DNA of 64,000 nucleotides from J054 sp965223095 (lineage in GTDB: Bacteria > Pseudomonadota > Gammaproteobacteria > Steroidobacterales > GCA-2729495), in the NCBI GenBank assembly GCA_965223095.1, contig OZ244979.1, positions 1,736,001 through 1,800,000 on the forward strand, read 5' to 3'. Below, piece by piece: positions 17,587 through 26,696 of the stretch. The notes beneath the pieces are model-generated. The model did no database searches. It worked only from the letters and a program-made list of their open reading frames with translations, and had not been told where the DNA came from. Made by a program: the position numbers and the translations under genes. Every line of letters starts with the position of its first letter. Positions within the stretch are counted from its first letter, which is position 1.

Positions 17587-18183
17587 ATGGTGATTGGACA
17601 AGGGGGCGGGACAGCTCGTGGCGCTGAAACGGGCCGGCAGCCTGGGGAAGTGCACCAAAAAATCGTCGCCGCGGGCGGTCGGCTACTGGCCGATCGCGCC
17701 CTCGCGCAGCTCAGTGTCGAAGAAATTCTGGCCGAGTCTAAAGTCTCACGGCGGACCTTCTATAGCTACTTTGGAAACAAGCATGAGTTGGTGGCCAGCG
17801 TGATCAATCCGGCCCTACTGGAAGGCGTTAGCTTGCTGGAGCACGTACGCAATCAAAGCACCAAACGCATTCTTCCCGGCATCATCGATACCTACGTGAA
17901 ACTTTGGAATTCCCATCCCAATGCTTTGTCCGCCATAGAATGGTTGGAACCCGACGTGATGCCGTATATCGAGGTGAGCCACAAAAAGTTTGGTGCCTTG
18001 CTGAAGCAACTGCTTGAATCCGCCGCTAAAGGTGGTGAGTTGCGCAATGGCAGTGCTCAATACACGTTCAAGCTAATGACGCGGACAGCGGTACCCTTAC
18101 TAAAAATTTATGCCGATCATCCCGATGGCGAAGCACTGTATCGGGCGGGCATGTTGGCATTGTTGGGTCGTTCGAAGTCTTAG
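17587..18183 (+). CDS. TetR-family transcriptional regulator
   Basis: 198 residues from the ATG at 17587; a much longer in-frame start at 17461 would run through the operator and adds only non-conserved sequence. HTH region: VHQKIVAAGGRLLADRALAQLSVEEILAESKVSRRTFYSYFGNKHELVASVI. The C-terminal domain resembles other TetR proteins with a mostly helical ligand pocket. It likely represses the divergent membrane-protein/HdeA-like pair and itself through the palindrome at 17476-17497. Confidence 0.88.
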   Translation: MVIGQGGGTARGAETGRQPGEVHQKIVAAGGRLLADRALAQLSVEEILAESKVSRRTFYSYFGNKHELVASVINPALLEGVSLLEHVRNQSTKRILPGIIDTYVKLWNSHPNALSAIEWLEPDVMPYIEVSHKKFGALLKQLLESAAKGGELRNGSAQYTFKLMTRTAVPLLKIYADHPDGEALYRAGMLALLGRSKS

Positions 18184-18588
18184 TCACAGGCTTTGCCTGT
18201 AGATTTCTCCGCGTTTTACTTTAGAGCTGTGTCGAACAGATAAGCACGGCAGAGCATCGCGGAATGCCACGCGTTTTCGCAGTACCTGTTACTAGCAGCA
18301 GGAAATGTCCGTGCCCCGGGTAACCTGAATAGGCGATCCGCTGAGGAGCAAAATAGCAAGCAGGGAGACGTAATAAGGTATCGGTGCATAGGCAGATAGA
18401 TTAACCGGCCCGGCCGGTCGCAATAAGAAACGACTCGGCCGAATCTTCGTCTAGCAGTCAGGCCGCGGCTGGTACCCTGGAAGCTTGCAATATCGGCGGA
18501 TGGCTAGCGCGCGCATCCATAAAAAAAGGCGCCAGACACACTGGTGTGCCTGGCGCCTGCCCTAGACCGCGTGCGCGATCCGATTAGA
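18184..18588. other. Intergenic region between convergent genes
   Basis: 405 bp between the TetR gene and the secreted protein gene. Apart from the terminator at 18521-18557 I see no gene or repeat in it. Confidence 0.5.
18521..18557 (-). terminator. Rho-independent terminator for the 18589-20106 gene
   Basis: Strong hairpin with arms GGCGCCAG/CTGGCGCC and CACAC/GTGTG, one mismatch, followed on the minus strand by seven T residues. It lies 31 bp after the stop codon of the minus-strand gene. Confidence 0.88.
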
Positions 18589-20106
18589 TCAATTGCAACC
18601 CAAGACGTTGATTGTGGCGCTGGTGGAAAACGGCTGGCCGTCTCCCGTCAAGCCTGACAAGCTTGCCGACGTGTCTCCACAGGCAACACCGGTATCTCTT
18701 TGACGAAAGTGCATGGTGATGTCATCCAGGCCGTCACCATCAACGTCGGAAACATGTGGTCCGTTTCTATGCACCAGCTGAGCACCACCCGGTCCGAACG
18801 CCAGCTTGGTGGCTTGCGTCGCGTCAAAGTTGTCACTGCTGTACAGCACGACGGAAACGCTACCACCGGATTTAACGTTAATGTCCGGCGAACCACCGCT
18901 GGGCCGAACTCTCAAGGCGCCGGCCTGAACGGCCCCAACTATGGTCAGCGTGCCGCCATCCCAAGCTTCATAGGGCGTGTCGAATCCGAACAGTCCCTGC
19001 AAGACTTGATATTGATGGGTGTAGAACGCAAAGCTCGACACGATATGGCCATCTGCGTCCGTGGACACTTCAATCAGTAGGTTCTGATAGCCAGGGTCAC
19101 CCGCGGGCGTGAAGAAGGTTGCCGGCGCACCGAGAAGCGCCGGGTTTTTCGGGCACTCCGCGGTGGGATCGAACGCCAAACAGCTATAGTCCGCCAATTC
19201 GCCGGTTGTGGTGGCGCCGATGTTGTTCGACGATGGGTCCGCGCAATCCGCGCCCAGGGTGCTACCGATGCGCAACCGGTTACGCCGGCTGTTCCAGGTG
19301 ATCAACACGTCGGTGGGACTTTCCGGCTCACATTCGTAAGTCGCGACGCTGCGCGCCTGCGATTCCGGTGCGACCCAGCCCGGCGTGGCAATGGGCGTCT
19401 CGATGGGCGAAGACGCGATCTCACTCGGAAAGGGCTGGTCATTCTTCATCCCATCGGGCTGCAGGATGTCGGGCATACCGCGCGAAGCAATGACATAGTC
19501 GAAGCCACCCTGAGCATTGGGCGTTGCACTATCCACCGGGGTAGGATCCAGTGTTTGCGTCAGACTTGACCAAGACTCTTCCGCACGAGAGGCGGCCGCC
19601 TGGCCGGTTAGCACGTTGCGCGTGGCCGCACCGATAATGATGACACCGCTGATCAAATCGTCAGCGCCATCAGCCGTGTCGCTATCGTCAATGGTCAATT
19701 GTCCGGTCAGACCGATGGCAACTTTATTGTCGCCGACCTCAGGACTGGCCTGGGGTTCTTGCAAGAAGGGTGAGTCGCCGACGGCATAATACATCTGGTT
19801 GGCAAGGGGCCCGATCCAAGTCCGATCGGGGCGGTCCGAAATATAGCCATCAACGACAGCAGGCGTATCTTCCTCGCCCCAGCCTAACGCTACAGGATCC
19901 GGATCAAGGACCACTGGGCCCGACCACCAGCGATTGACACCGTTATAAGAACAGTCGTTTGCCGTGAAAATGGCGATGGCATCGACACAGCCGTTTTCCT
20001 GTGCCGACTGCGAACCCACAATGGCCTGGGTCGTGGTTGCGGCCGATGCTTGCAGCGCGATTCCCAGCGCGGCAGTTCCAGCTATGGTTTTAATCGTGTT
20101 ACGCAT
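18589..20106 (-). CDS. Large secreted protein of unknown function with a Ca-binding-like loop
   Basis: 505 residues. Signal peptide MRNTIKTIAGTAALGIALQASA, then an acidic, Gly/Asp/Thr-rich mature protein without membrane segments. Six or more cysteines are spread out (NGCVDAI, NDCSYNG, ATYECEPES, ADYSCLAFDPTAECP, VACGDTS, VLGCN), which suggests disulfides in an exported protein. Near the end HVSDVDGDGLDDITMHF has the DxDxDG pattern of calcium-binding dockerin or thrombospondin type-3 loops. I do not recognise the family. Terminator follows, so it is a single-gene unit with a long 5' region. Confidence 0.75.
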   Translation of the reverse strand: MRNTIKTIAGTAALGIALQASAATTTQAIVGSQSAQENGCVDAIAIFTANDCSYNGVNRWWSGPVVLDPDPVALGWGEEDTPAVVDGYISDRPDRTWIGPLANQMYYAVGDSPFLQEPQASPEVGDNKVAIGLTGQLTIDDSDTADGADDLISGVIIIGAATRNVLTGQAAASRAEESWSSLTQTLDPTPVDSATPNAQGGFDYVIASRGMPDILQPDGMKNDQPFPSEIASSPIETPIATPGWVAPESQARSVATYECEPESPTDVLITWNSRRNRLRIGSTLGADCADPSSNNIGATTTGELADYSCLAFDPTAECPKNPALLGAPATFFTPAGDPGYQNLLIEVSTDADGHIVSSFAFYTHQYQVLQGLFGFDTPYEAWDGGTLTIVGAVQAGALRVRPSGGSPDINVKSGGSVSVVLYSSDNFDATQATKLAFGPGGAQLVHRNGPHVSDVDGDGLDDITMHFRQRDTGVACGDTSASLSGLTGDGQPFSTSATINVLGCN

Positions 20107-20668
20107 TAAAGTTTGCTCCCCAAAAATGTAGGAACGCCATCTCCGAAATTGTTATGTAATAAAGGCGTTCCGTTGATATAAATTAAGCCCTTGGCAGGCT
20201 AGCAGACGGCACTTCCAACACAAAAAGTGATTTCGGTTCCGGAATGACTTTGCTCGATATGCCGCTTTGCTGGGTAGTTGTGCTTCGTCGCCTCTTCTAC
20301 TCAGCGAGCGCTGGTCACAAATGAAGTTATAAAGGGTTGCTTGGAGTCTGTGGCAAAAAATCTTCGTAAGCGTTTGAACGAGCGAGACCATGAGATGTGC
20401 GCTCTGTCGAATGCTGGCTAGTCGGTAACGACCGCAAACGTCTAGTTTTCGCTGTCGCATTGTCTCGTTAAGAGGTCCCGACTTTTTGCCGCAGTATTTT
20501 CCTAAAGCGGCTCTTTGCGAATGCCCAGCGCGGCATCGCAGAGATTCTTATGTGAGGGCGAATCCGAGGGTCTTTGCTGGTAAGGATTCGCGGCGCTCCT
20601 CATCGGGCGGCGCGACCTACTTACACAACCGCCCTATGGTTTTCAGCGACTGGGTGTTTCCGCCCATT
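20107..20668. other. Intergenic region, 562 bp
   Basis: Upstream region of the secreted protein gene and downstream of the amidotransferase gene (both minus strand). Contains the inverted repeat at 20131-20171; the remainder holds no gene I can support. Confidence 0.4.
20131..20171 (-). promoter_or_regulatory. Inverted repeat in the probable 5' leader of the 18589-20106 gene
   Basis: Exact 8-bp arms GGAACGCC and GGCGTTCC separated by 25 bases, 25-65 bp upstream of the ATG at 20106. In the mRNA the arms could form a stem that leaves GGGGAG (ribosome site) just downstream. Could also be two half-sites of a DNA-binding protein. Confidence 0.45.
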
Positions 20669-21427
20669 TCATGGTGTGAGCGTCGCAAGACTTTGATTGG
20701 CGCGCAGCACGCGTTGCACGTACTTTCGGACTAGTTCATTGGACTCGGGGGTTTCGACGAGTGAGGCAATCACACGGTCCAGTTGTTCATTTCCTTGGGT
20801 ATATTTCGTGCTAAAAATCGTCAGTCTTTCCACCAAGGTTTCACGGTCGAGTTCCGGATGAAATTGGAAGGCCCAAAATGGTTTGCCAGAAATTCTAAAA
20901 GCATGGGGGCAGGCGTCGGTATAAGCTAACAGTTCGGCAGCCGGGGGTAGCCGTAGGGCGCGTTCCCGGTGCACGGAAACGGCAAAAAATTTGTCCGGTG
21001 TGTCGCAAAAGAGCGGGTCTTCAGCAGCCGCTGGCGTCAAAGACAGTGGCAAGGTACCCATCTCAAAATCGTCGTCGTCCCGCACCAGTTCGCCGCCCAG
21101 CGCGACGACGGCGAGCTGGAAACCGAAACACGAAGCGAACACCGGAATCGATTGTTCAACGCAATAGCTCACGAGCTCGCAGGCGGGTGCCACGAAGGCG
21201 TAGCGTTCCGGCTCCATTACGCTGGCTTCGCTCGCCCCACCTATAAATAGCGAGTCATAGCCATCGAGGATCCGATGACTGAATTCCGGCGTATCAAAAA
21301 CATTCAGCACGCCAATCTGCTGGGGATTGAGTCTGCTGTGCTTGATGAAGCTGGCCAGCTCTTCCTCGCGAACCCGGGGTTCATCGCGTATTTGCAGTAG
21401 CAAGACCTTGACGCTATCGATATCCAA
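20669..21427 (-). CDS. Class I glutamine amidotransferase-domain protein
   Basis: 252 residues. FIGGASEASV is the oxyanion-side turn, VFASCFGFQLAVVALGGEL holds the nucleophile (Cys100), and FWAFQFHPELDRETLVERL carries the His-Glu pair. All of the catalytic triad is present. Stand-alone GATases of this type, similar to GuaA N-domains and to the gamma-glutamyl hydrolase PuuD branch, remove ammonia from glutamine or cleave gamma-glutamyl bonds. No partner synthase is next to it. The C-terminal 55 residues are helical and polar. Confidence 0.85.
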   Translation of the reverse strand: MDIDSVKVLLLQIRDEPRVREEELASFIKHSRLNPQQIGVLNVFDTPEFSHRILDGYDSLFIGGASEASVMEPERYAFVAPACELVSYCVEQSIPVFASCFGFQLAVVALGGELVRDDDDFEMGTLPLSLTPAAAEDPLFCDTPDKFFAVSVHRERALRLPPAAELLAYTDACPHAFRISGKPFWAFQFHPELDRETLVERLTIFSTKYTQGNEQLDRVIASLVETPESNELVRKYVQRVLRANQSLATLTP

Positions 21428-21846
21428 GTTCAGGTCATCCTTGGGTGAAGAAGAAAGGCAGCCGTATACATACCATTAAATTGCGAAAGATCAATGCGTG
21501 TATTCCCGTGGTGGAAAATCGAAACTGACAGATGGTGCTGCGCAGATCGTTGCCAAGCGGGGCGTAAGGGTCGCGGCCTAGATCAATGAGACGGCCTGGA
21601 CGGCTACGGATCTCATGATGATTTTCCTTGCTAGCCAGTCTCGTTAAATATTGAACCGCGTAGCCGGGGTATCTACCTGGATCCTTATGTCTGCTGTTAA
21701 TTTTCGGCCATTGCCGGCTGTGGAGCAGGCGGCGGTGAAGCTGTTACCCGCGTTTAGGTCTGTTCATGCACATTCATAAATTAGACCTTGGCGATCTTGG
21801 TTCCCCTAACTCGTCATTGGAGAGCAAGGCTACGAGGCCTTGGTAG
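21428..21846. other. Intergenic region, 419 bp
   Basis: Between the amidotransferase start (21427) and the terminator of the barrel protein gene. No gene, repeat or promoter could be supported by eye; it must contain the amidotransferase promoter. Confidence 0.35.
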
Positions 21847-21877
21847 AAAAAAGCGGAGCGGCATACGGCCGCTCCGC
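21847..21877 (-). terminator. Rho-independent terminator of the barrel protein gene
   Basis: Ten-bp GC-rich arms GCGGAGCGGC/GCCGCTCCGC with a 5-base loop, followed by six T residues on the minus strand, 22 bp after the stop at 21900. Confidence 0.9.
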
Positions 21878-21899
21878 CCAAGCGTCGTGCAAAGATATT

Positions 21900-22541
21900 C
21901 TAGAACTTGAAGCGTGCGCCGAACTGAAACTGGCTAAGCTCCAATTCCACGCCTTCATCGTCGGCCTCTAGCCACTCATAAGAACCACTAAAGCCGAATT
22001 GCTCAGTCACATTAAATACAATACCGAGGTCTGCCAGTATCCCGCCCTCATAATCGCCTTCTAGATAGCCAATGCGGCCAAACAGCTCAACGAGTTCGGT
22101 GATGTTGCTCCTAACACCTGCCGCAACGCCGACGCCATCAACATCATCTGCAACGCCCAGGGTCGACAACTCGTCTTCCCGGTAGATGACAGACGTATCG
22201 ATGGATGTCGTTGGCCCGGCTTGAAAAATCCAACCAACACCCAGCCCAATGGTTTCAATGTCCAGATCGATCCCGAACTCATCGCCAGACAAATCACTGT
22301 AGGAACCAACTAGCCAAAGCTGGTTATCGATTAGGCTGAAACTGCCCTCGATTTCGAATCCGTCTTCATCAAATTCGACCGACCCGACGCCACTGACTGT
22401 TAGGTCGAGATCGCCGGTGCTGTAGGCGGCCTCGGCGTACCGATAACTCGGCGTTGCGGCGCTGGCGAGGGTGCTAAATTGCATCGCAGCAAGTAGCGCC
22501 ATACTTGCCAACCCGCCCAGGCTATTGAGTTTATTGTTCAC
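21900..22541 (-). CDS. Small outer-membrane beta-barrel protein
   Basis: 213 residues. Signal peptide MNNKLNSLGGLASMALLAAMQFSTLASA, then alternating strands (SYRYAEAAYSTGDLDL, FEIEGSFSLIDNQLWLVGSYSDL, IETIGLGVGWIFQ, TSIDTSVIYRE, GVAAGVRSNIT, VELFGRIGYLEGDY, FGFSGSYEWLE) and a terminal aromatic residue in FQFGARFKF, the usual BAM recognition end. Eight strands are likely. The surface is very acidic (many Asp/Glu), as in proteins of marine bacteria. Function unknown; OmpW/OprF-like or lipid-A-modifying barrels are possible. A good AGGGAG site precedes the ATG. Confidence 0.82.
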   Translation of the reverse strand: MNNKLNSLGGLASMALLAAMQFSTLASAATPSYRYAEAAYSTGDLDLTVSGVGSVEFDEDGFEIEGSFSLIDNQLWLVGSYSDLSGDEFGIDLDIETIGLGVGWIFQAGPTTSIDTSVIYREDELSTLGVADDVDGVGVAAGVRSNITELVELFGRIGYLEGDYEGGILADLGIVFNVTEQFGFSGSYEWLEADDEGVELELSQFQFGARFKF

Positions 22542-23018
22542 ATTACGTCTCCCTATCTAAATGTACAACTCTTTCAGTATAGAGAATTTATCTGAAATCG
22601 ACACCATATGACTGAAATCGATGGACTCGTCGGCTGGGTGGTCGATGGCCGGCGGGGCAGGCCGACGTGCGGCGGGCGAACGTCTCGTGGCGCGCGATGC
22701 TGCTGGCGAATCTGACCGAATACCGCGTCGTCCCAAGCAGCCCGCTTGCCAAGCTTGCGGCATAGGGCGAAATCGGTGCGCGATTCCCGTCGCGAAGCTT
22801 GGTCAGCGGTGTAATGATCGTCAGCAGTTGGCGAGCGCGGTTGGCACCTAGCCCATGGCCATCGTGGCATCAAGAAGTCGGATGAAACTCAGGCTACTTG
22901 GGTGGCAGCGCGTGTATTGGCAGCTGGGTCCTCAGGTTACCGAATCGGCACGGCCGACGGCGGTGCGCCGCTTCGGTTTTTCTGGGCAATAGAATCCGCA
23001 GGTCTTAGTATTGCCCTT
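22542..23018. other. Intergenic region, 477 bp, divergent
   Basis: No gene supported. The sequence has only short, unrelated reading frames on both strands, with base composition close to that of coding DNA; it might be a decayed gene, but no family could be recognised. Confidence 0.35.
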
Positions 23019-24197
23019 ATGAATAGAGATACAGCGATAAAGATGGCGCAGCAAGCCATCAAGGCGAAAAACAAACGACTGGTTGATGCGGTTTTGCGGA
23101 TTCGTGCTGAACGGGAGCAGCAGGCAAGGCCCAAAAAATCCATCGAAGAATTGCCGCTGATCGGCGTCACCTGTTCCACGGGCTGGGAGTGCTACGCTGT
23201 CGTCGCGGAATTGGTGAAGACTGAGAAATATCGTGTGCGGGCGCTTTATCGCACGCCGGGTACGCAGGCCGCCGAGCGCCTCGATCGATTGCTTGCCGAG
23301 ACGGAAGCCGAACATCCGGGGCTGCTGACTTTGGAGTCCGGCGTGGATATGAACTCGGCGGAGAAATTAACCGCGGCCTTTAGTCAGTGCGATGGCGTTG
23401 TCCTTTACTGCACGGCGAATGAGGCCAAGGCGGGCAAGATCACCAATCATGGTAACGAGCCCGTGCAAGGCCGAATAGCGTTCATGCGGCAGGTCGGCGC
23501 GGCGCTCACCGCGCTGCAGGCCAACCCATCGGTCAAGCAGGTGATCACCCTGGTGTTTCCGCCCGACAAGGTTTCGGGTATCGCTGACGACTATCCCGAG
23601 ATCCCATGGTGGATACGTCAGCGTCTGCTGTTCTCGGACTTTCTCCGCGACCAGGGTATTAACGTGACGACCATTCATCGACCCGCCTACTACTACGGCA
23701 TGCACCGTGTGGACTACACGAATACCCTGCAACAGCGCGGCGAATCGGCCATGTCTAAGAACATGATTAAAGAGAACAATATGCCGGGCATCAATGAGCC
23801 TGATTTTGTTGTGAATTGGGTGGATGTACGCGATGTCGGCAAGTGGTGCGGCACGGTGTTTGAGTACCCGGAAGTGTTTTCAAACGAAAGTTTTTCCATC
23901 GCCTCCTGCGCCATGTCAGGTGAACAAGCCGTGGCGACCGCCGAGCGCACCAACAAGCACGGCACCAAATTCGCCTACAAGCAGTTTCCCCAGTGGGTCA
24001 TGAAAATGCTCAGCCTGATGACGGAAGAAGTCGTGTACCCGCTGCGCTATTCGCAGTGGTACAACGATCAAGGCAATGGCTATGATTTTGCGAGCAATGA
24101 AGATCTGGCCGACTTGGACCGAATACACCCGCGTTGGACCTTTGAAAAGAAGCTTGAAGACTGGGGTATTACGGAAATTAAGCCCGGTAAAAATTAA
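23019..24197 (+). CDS. NmrA-like/atypical SDR NAD(P)-binding protein
   Basis: 392 residues from the ATG at 23019; an in-frame GTG at 22902 would add 39 non-conserved residues. After a basic helical leader (MAQQAIKAKNKRLVDAVLRIRAEREQQ) comes LIGVTCSTGWECYAVVAELVKTEKYRVRALYRTPG, a Rossmann strand-loop-helix where the glycine motif is altered to GVTCSTGWE. Further FSQCDGVVLYC, VKQVITLVFPP, VTTIHRPAYYYG and DFVVNWVDVRDVGKW match NmrA/isoflavone-reductase-like proteins. It may be a redox-sensing or catalytic SDR. The changed Gly motif makes cofactor binding less certain. Confidence 0.78.
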   Translation: MNRDTAIKMAQQAIKAKNKRLVDAVLRIRAEREQQARPKKSIEELPLIGVTCSTGWECYAVVAELVKTEKYRVRALYRTPGTQAAERLDRLLAETEAEHPGLLTLESGVDMNSAEKLTAAFSQCDGVVLYCTANEAKAGKITNHGNEPVQGRIAFMRQVGAALTALQANPSVKQVITLVFPPDKVSGIADDYPEIPWWIRQRLLFSDFLRDQGINVTTIHRPAYYYGMHRVDYTNTLQQRGESAMSKNMIKENNMPGINEPDFVVNWVDVRDVGKWCGTVFEYPEVFSNESFSIASCAMSGEQAVATAERTNKHGTKFAYKQFPQWVMKMLSLMTEEVVYPLRYSQWYNDQGNGYDFASNEDLADLDRIHPRWTFEKKLEDWGITEIKPGKN

Positions 24198-24587
24198 TGG
24201 GGTCAGAGTAAAAACCCGTCGTTTTTGTCGTGACGGCTTTTTGTGCTCTCTGGGGGGCGGCAATGCGAGGCCCAGGCGTTTGCCGTGAGCGTCGGCATTT
24301 AGCTTTCTTGTGGCATTTCGGATAAACATAATGTTTAGCCGACCGGGTCCGAACAACGATGCTTCTGCCCTGTGCCGCTCGCATGCCGCGATACGATCGC
24401 CCGGATTCGATGGCGGTTATGTTGGCGCAAACAGCTGTTAAAATATCGTCAGTGCGATGGGCGGTTTGAAACTGTATTTTGCGGCACGCTTGGTCGCCTG
24501 CTACTGACGTGGTGATGTTGCTATTGAAGATTGTACGATTCCACTGGTATCGCAGTGACACAACATACTTGATCCTAATAAGCAGAT
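24198..24587. other. Intergenic region with a repeat-like end after the NmrA gene
   Basis: 390 bp. Directly after the stop codon comes GGGGTCAGAGTAAAA (24199-24213), a sequence type often seen at ends of short dispersed repeats in gammaproteobacteria. It is followed by a weak terminator-like hairpin. The rest holds nothing I can name; it contains the fieF-like promoter. Confidence 0.4.
24216..24242 (+). terminator. Possible weak terminator after the NmrA-like gene
   Basis: CCGTC/GACGG stem with an 11-base loop followed by CTTTTT, 19 bp after the stop. The stem is only 5 bp, so termination may be weak. Confidence 0.4.
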
Positions 24588-25502
24588 ATGAATAAAGGCT
24601 TAAATCGTGCTTCCAAAGAGCGCCTGCTAAAAGTCGCCACTGGTGCTTCGGTACTGGTCGCTGCCAGCTTGGTGCTGATCAAGGGCGTTGCCTGGATCAA
24701 GACCGGATCCGTTGCCATGCTGGGCTCGCTGATCGATTCTTGTCTGGATGCCGCGGCTGCTGGTTTTAATATGTACTTTGTTCGTCGTGCTCTGAAGCCG
24801 GCCGACGAGCGGCACCGGTTTGGGCATGGGAAGGCTGAGCCCTTGGGTGGCATCTTTCAGGCTATTTTGGTGGGCGGGTCGGCGATCTTTTTGATCGCCG
24901 AGTCGATACGTCGCTTGATCGAGCCGCAGCTACCGACCAACAGCGAGCTGGGTATCGCCATCATGGTGATTTCCTCCCTCATTGTTGGCGGACTGGTGTT
25001 GTTTCAGCGCTATGTGGTGAAACGTACCGGTTCGCTGGTGGTCTCGGGTGATGCTTTGCACGGTTTCGGTGACATCATGATTAATGTCGGTGTCATCGTG
25101 GCACTGTTTGCGGCCACGCGCTTTAACGCATCCTTCATCGACCCGGTGGTGGGCATTATTCTGGCGGCTGTGCTGCTGCGGGGTTCCCGGGAGATCGCCA
25201 AGAGCGCAATGATGCAACTGATGGACGTGGAGTTTACGCCCGAGGAGCGAGCTAAGATTCGCGAGATTGCCCTAGCCAATCCCAATGTGGCCGATATGCA
25301 CGATCTGCGCACGCGCCGGGCGGGTTTGACCTCCTTTATTCAGTGCCATATCGAATTAGATGGCGAGCTCAATCTCTTTCGGGCGCATGAGATTGCCGAT
25401 GCAGTGGAAGCCGATATCAGAAGAGAGTTTCCCGACTCCGAGGTATTGATCCACCAGGACCCCCAAGGGGCCGAGCAGGTCACGCAGTTTCTGCGAGCTT
25501 AG
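24588..25502 (+). CDS. Cation diffusion facilitator (FieF-type) metal exporter
   Basis: 304 residues, normal for the family. Six membrane segments, with transport-site residues visible: MLGSLIDSCLDAA (Asp50, Asp54) in helix 2 and GDALHGFGDIMINV (His-x3-Asp) in helix 5, the DD-HD site of zinc/iron exporters such as FieF. HRFGHGKAEPL after helix 2 is also typical. The cytoplasmic C-domain contains VADMHDLRTRRAG, SFIQCHIELDGELNLFRAHEIADAVEADI and EVLIHQDP, which bind regulatory metal. It pumps Zn2+/Fe2+/Cd2+ out against protons. It stands alone; no metal regulator adjoins it. Confidence 0.93.
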   Translation: MNKGLNRASKERLLKVATGASVLVAASLVLIKGVAWIKTGSVAMLGSLIDSCLDAAAAGFNMYFVRRALKPADERHRFGHGKAEPLGGIFQAILVGGSAIFLIAESIRRLIEPQLPTNSELGIAIMVISSLIVGGLVLFQRYVVKRTGSLVVSGDALHGFGDIMINVGVIVALFAATRFNASFIDPVVGIILAAVLLRGSREIAKSAMMQLMDVEFTPEERAKIREIALANPNVADMHDLRTRRAGLTSFIQCHIELDGELNLFRAHEIADAVEADIRREFPDSEVLIHQDPQGAEQVTQFLRA

Positions 25503-25958
25503 CCGAATTTTAGGCTGCGGCCTAAAAATGCGGTGCTGTAGACTGGGCCAGGGCATTGGCTGGGCCATCTATTTTTCGTCCCGAATCCAGGACTAAATGC
25601 CGACCTATAGACCGAGTTGCGATTTGATGTTCGCGAAAAATGCGACAAATCGACGGCTTTGTGGTCAGGTGTAACTAATGCAGCTCTACTGGCCACGTCA
25701 ATCATCGCAGCCACCACGCAAACCAATCGGGAGCTACAAGCCAGAATCAGCGGGTCGGCCGGGCTCGGGGCCAGCCCCAGCGCTCGGTGAGCGCTTGCCA
25801 TGACCGCCGAAAGTCCGTAGTATCCATGCGGTTACTTAAGGTAATTGCCATCCGCCCGATGACGCAATCCTCTGGTTGGCTGGCAGGCTCAACGAAAACA
25901 ACGGTTTTGGCGATGGGAATCGCACCCAGCTGCCGGACTAACTAAGGGGATAACCTAA
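25503..25958. other. Intergenic region, 456 bp
   Basis: No gene supported. Just after the exporter stop an 8-bp hairpin TTTTAGGC-TGCG-GCCTAAAA (25508-25527) occurs without a T-run beyond its own arm. Otherwise only short frames on both strands. Confidence 0.4.
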
Positions 25959-26696
25959 ATGACGACTACCTTTCACCGACTCGGTCGGTATGCTGTCTGT
26001 GCAGCATTTATTGTCGCTTCGACCGCCCAAGCGGCACTGGTCGATTTCCAAAGTGAAAATACTTGGACCAACGGTACCTACAGCACACTGTCAGGCACGA
26101 CGTCAGATGGCGTGGGTTTCAATTTGATTGCTACGACAACGGATCCCGATGCGACATCCATTCGCTTTTGTGTGGACGCTAAAGGCTTGGGTGTCAGCAA
26201 TGACGATGACGACTGTACCCAGGACGAATTGGATTTCGACAATGCTGGAGACAGCTGGTACGAAACGCTGACATTCGATTTCGACCAAACGGTCACCGTG
26301 GGCGGTATCCTGCTGGAAGATTACGAAGACGGCAACAATGCTACCCGAGCATTGTTTGAATATGGCACCGGCGATCCGAACTCCACGCCTCTGGGTTCGT
26401 TCATTATTACGGGCCCGGCGGATGATGAGATCAGCGACGCTCATGACATTTTCGATCTCACGAAAACGGGTCGCATCGAGAATCAAGCCATTGATTGGTT
26501 GCGCATTGTGATGCAACCTGATGATGGCCTGCCGGACGGTGGCGACTCGAACTTTTACGTGGGCGGATTCGGCGTCGGTGATGACAATGGCACGGGCATC
26601 GACGGTATCAGCCCGATCCCTGTACCGGCATCGGTATGGCTATTTGGCTCAGCGCTGGGACTGCTCGCTTGGGTGCGACGCAGGCAAGCTATTTAA
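25959..26696 (+). CDS. Exported protein with a PEP-CTERM/VPxPA-type sorting signal
   Basis: 245 residues. Signal peptide to about TAQAALVDF, then a beta-rich, acidic domain (ENTWTNGTYSTLSGTTSDGVGFNL, YETLTFDFDQTVTVGGILLEDYED), possibly lectin- or dockerin-like. The C-terminus is IPVPASVWLFGSALGLLAWVRRRQAI: a VPAS motif, a membrane segment and a basic end, which is the tripartite PEP-CTERM signal read by exosortases. No exosortase is in this window, so its enzyme must be encoded elsewhere. Such proteins usually belong to the cell surface or to an exopolysaccharide matrix. A terminator follows directly. Confidence 0.88.
   Translation: MTTTFHRLGRYAVCAAFIVASTAQAALVDFQSENTWTNGTYSTLSGTTSDGVGFNLIATTTDPDATSIRFCVDAKGLGVSNDDDDCTQDELDFDNAGDSWYETLTFDFDQTVTVGGILLEDYEDGNNATRALFEYGTGDPNSTPLGSFIITGPADDEISDAHDIFDLTKTGRIENQAIDWLRIVMQPDDGLPDGGDSNFYVGGFGVGDDNGTGIDGISPIPVPASVWLFGSALGLLAWVRRRQAI

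Noticed and set aside
22574..22873. 99-codon minus-strand frame between the barrel protein and NmrA-like gene
   Set aside because: Pro/Arg/Ser-rich without motif; may be a remnant, but no family could be matched.
25508..25527. Hairpin after the FieF-type exporter gene
   Set aside because: Eight-bp stem but no T-run after it; not called as a terminator.
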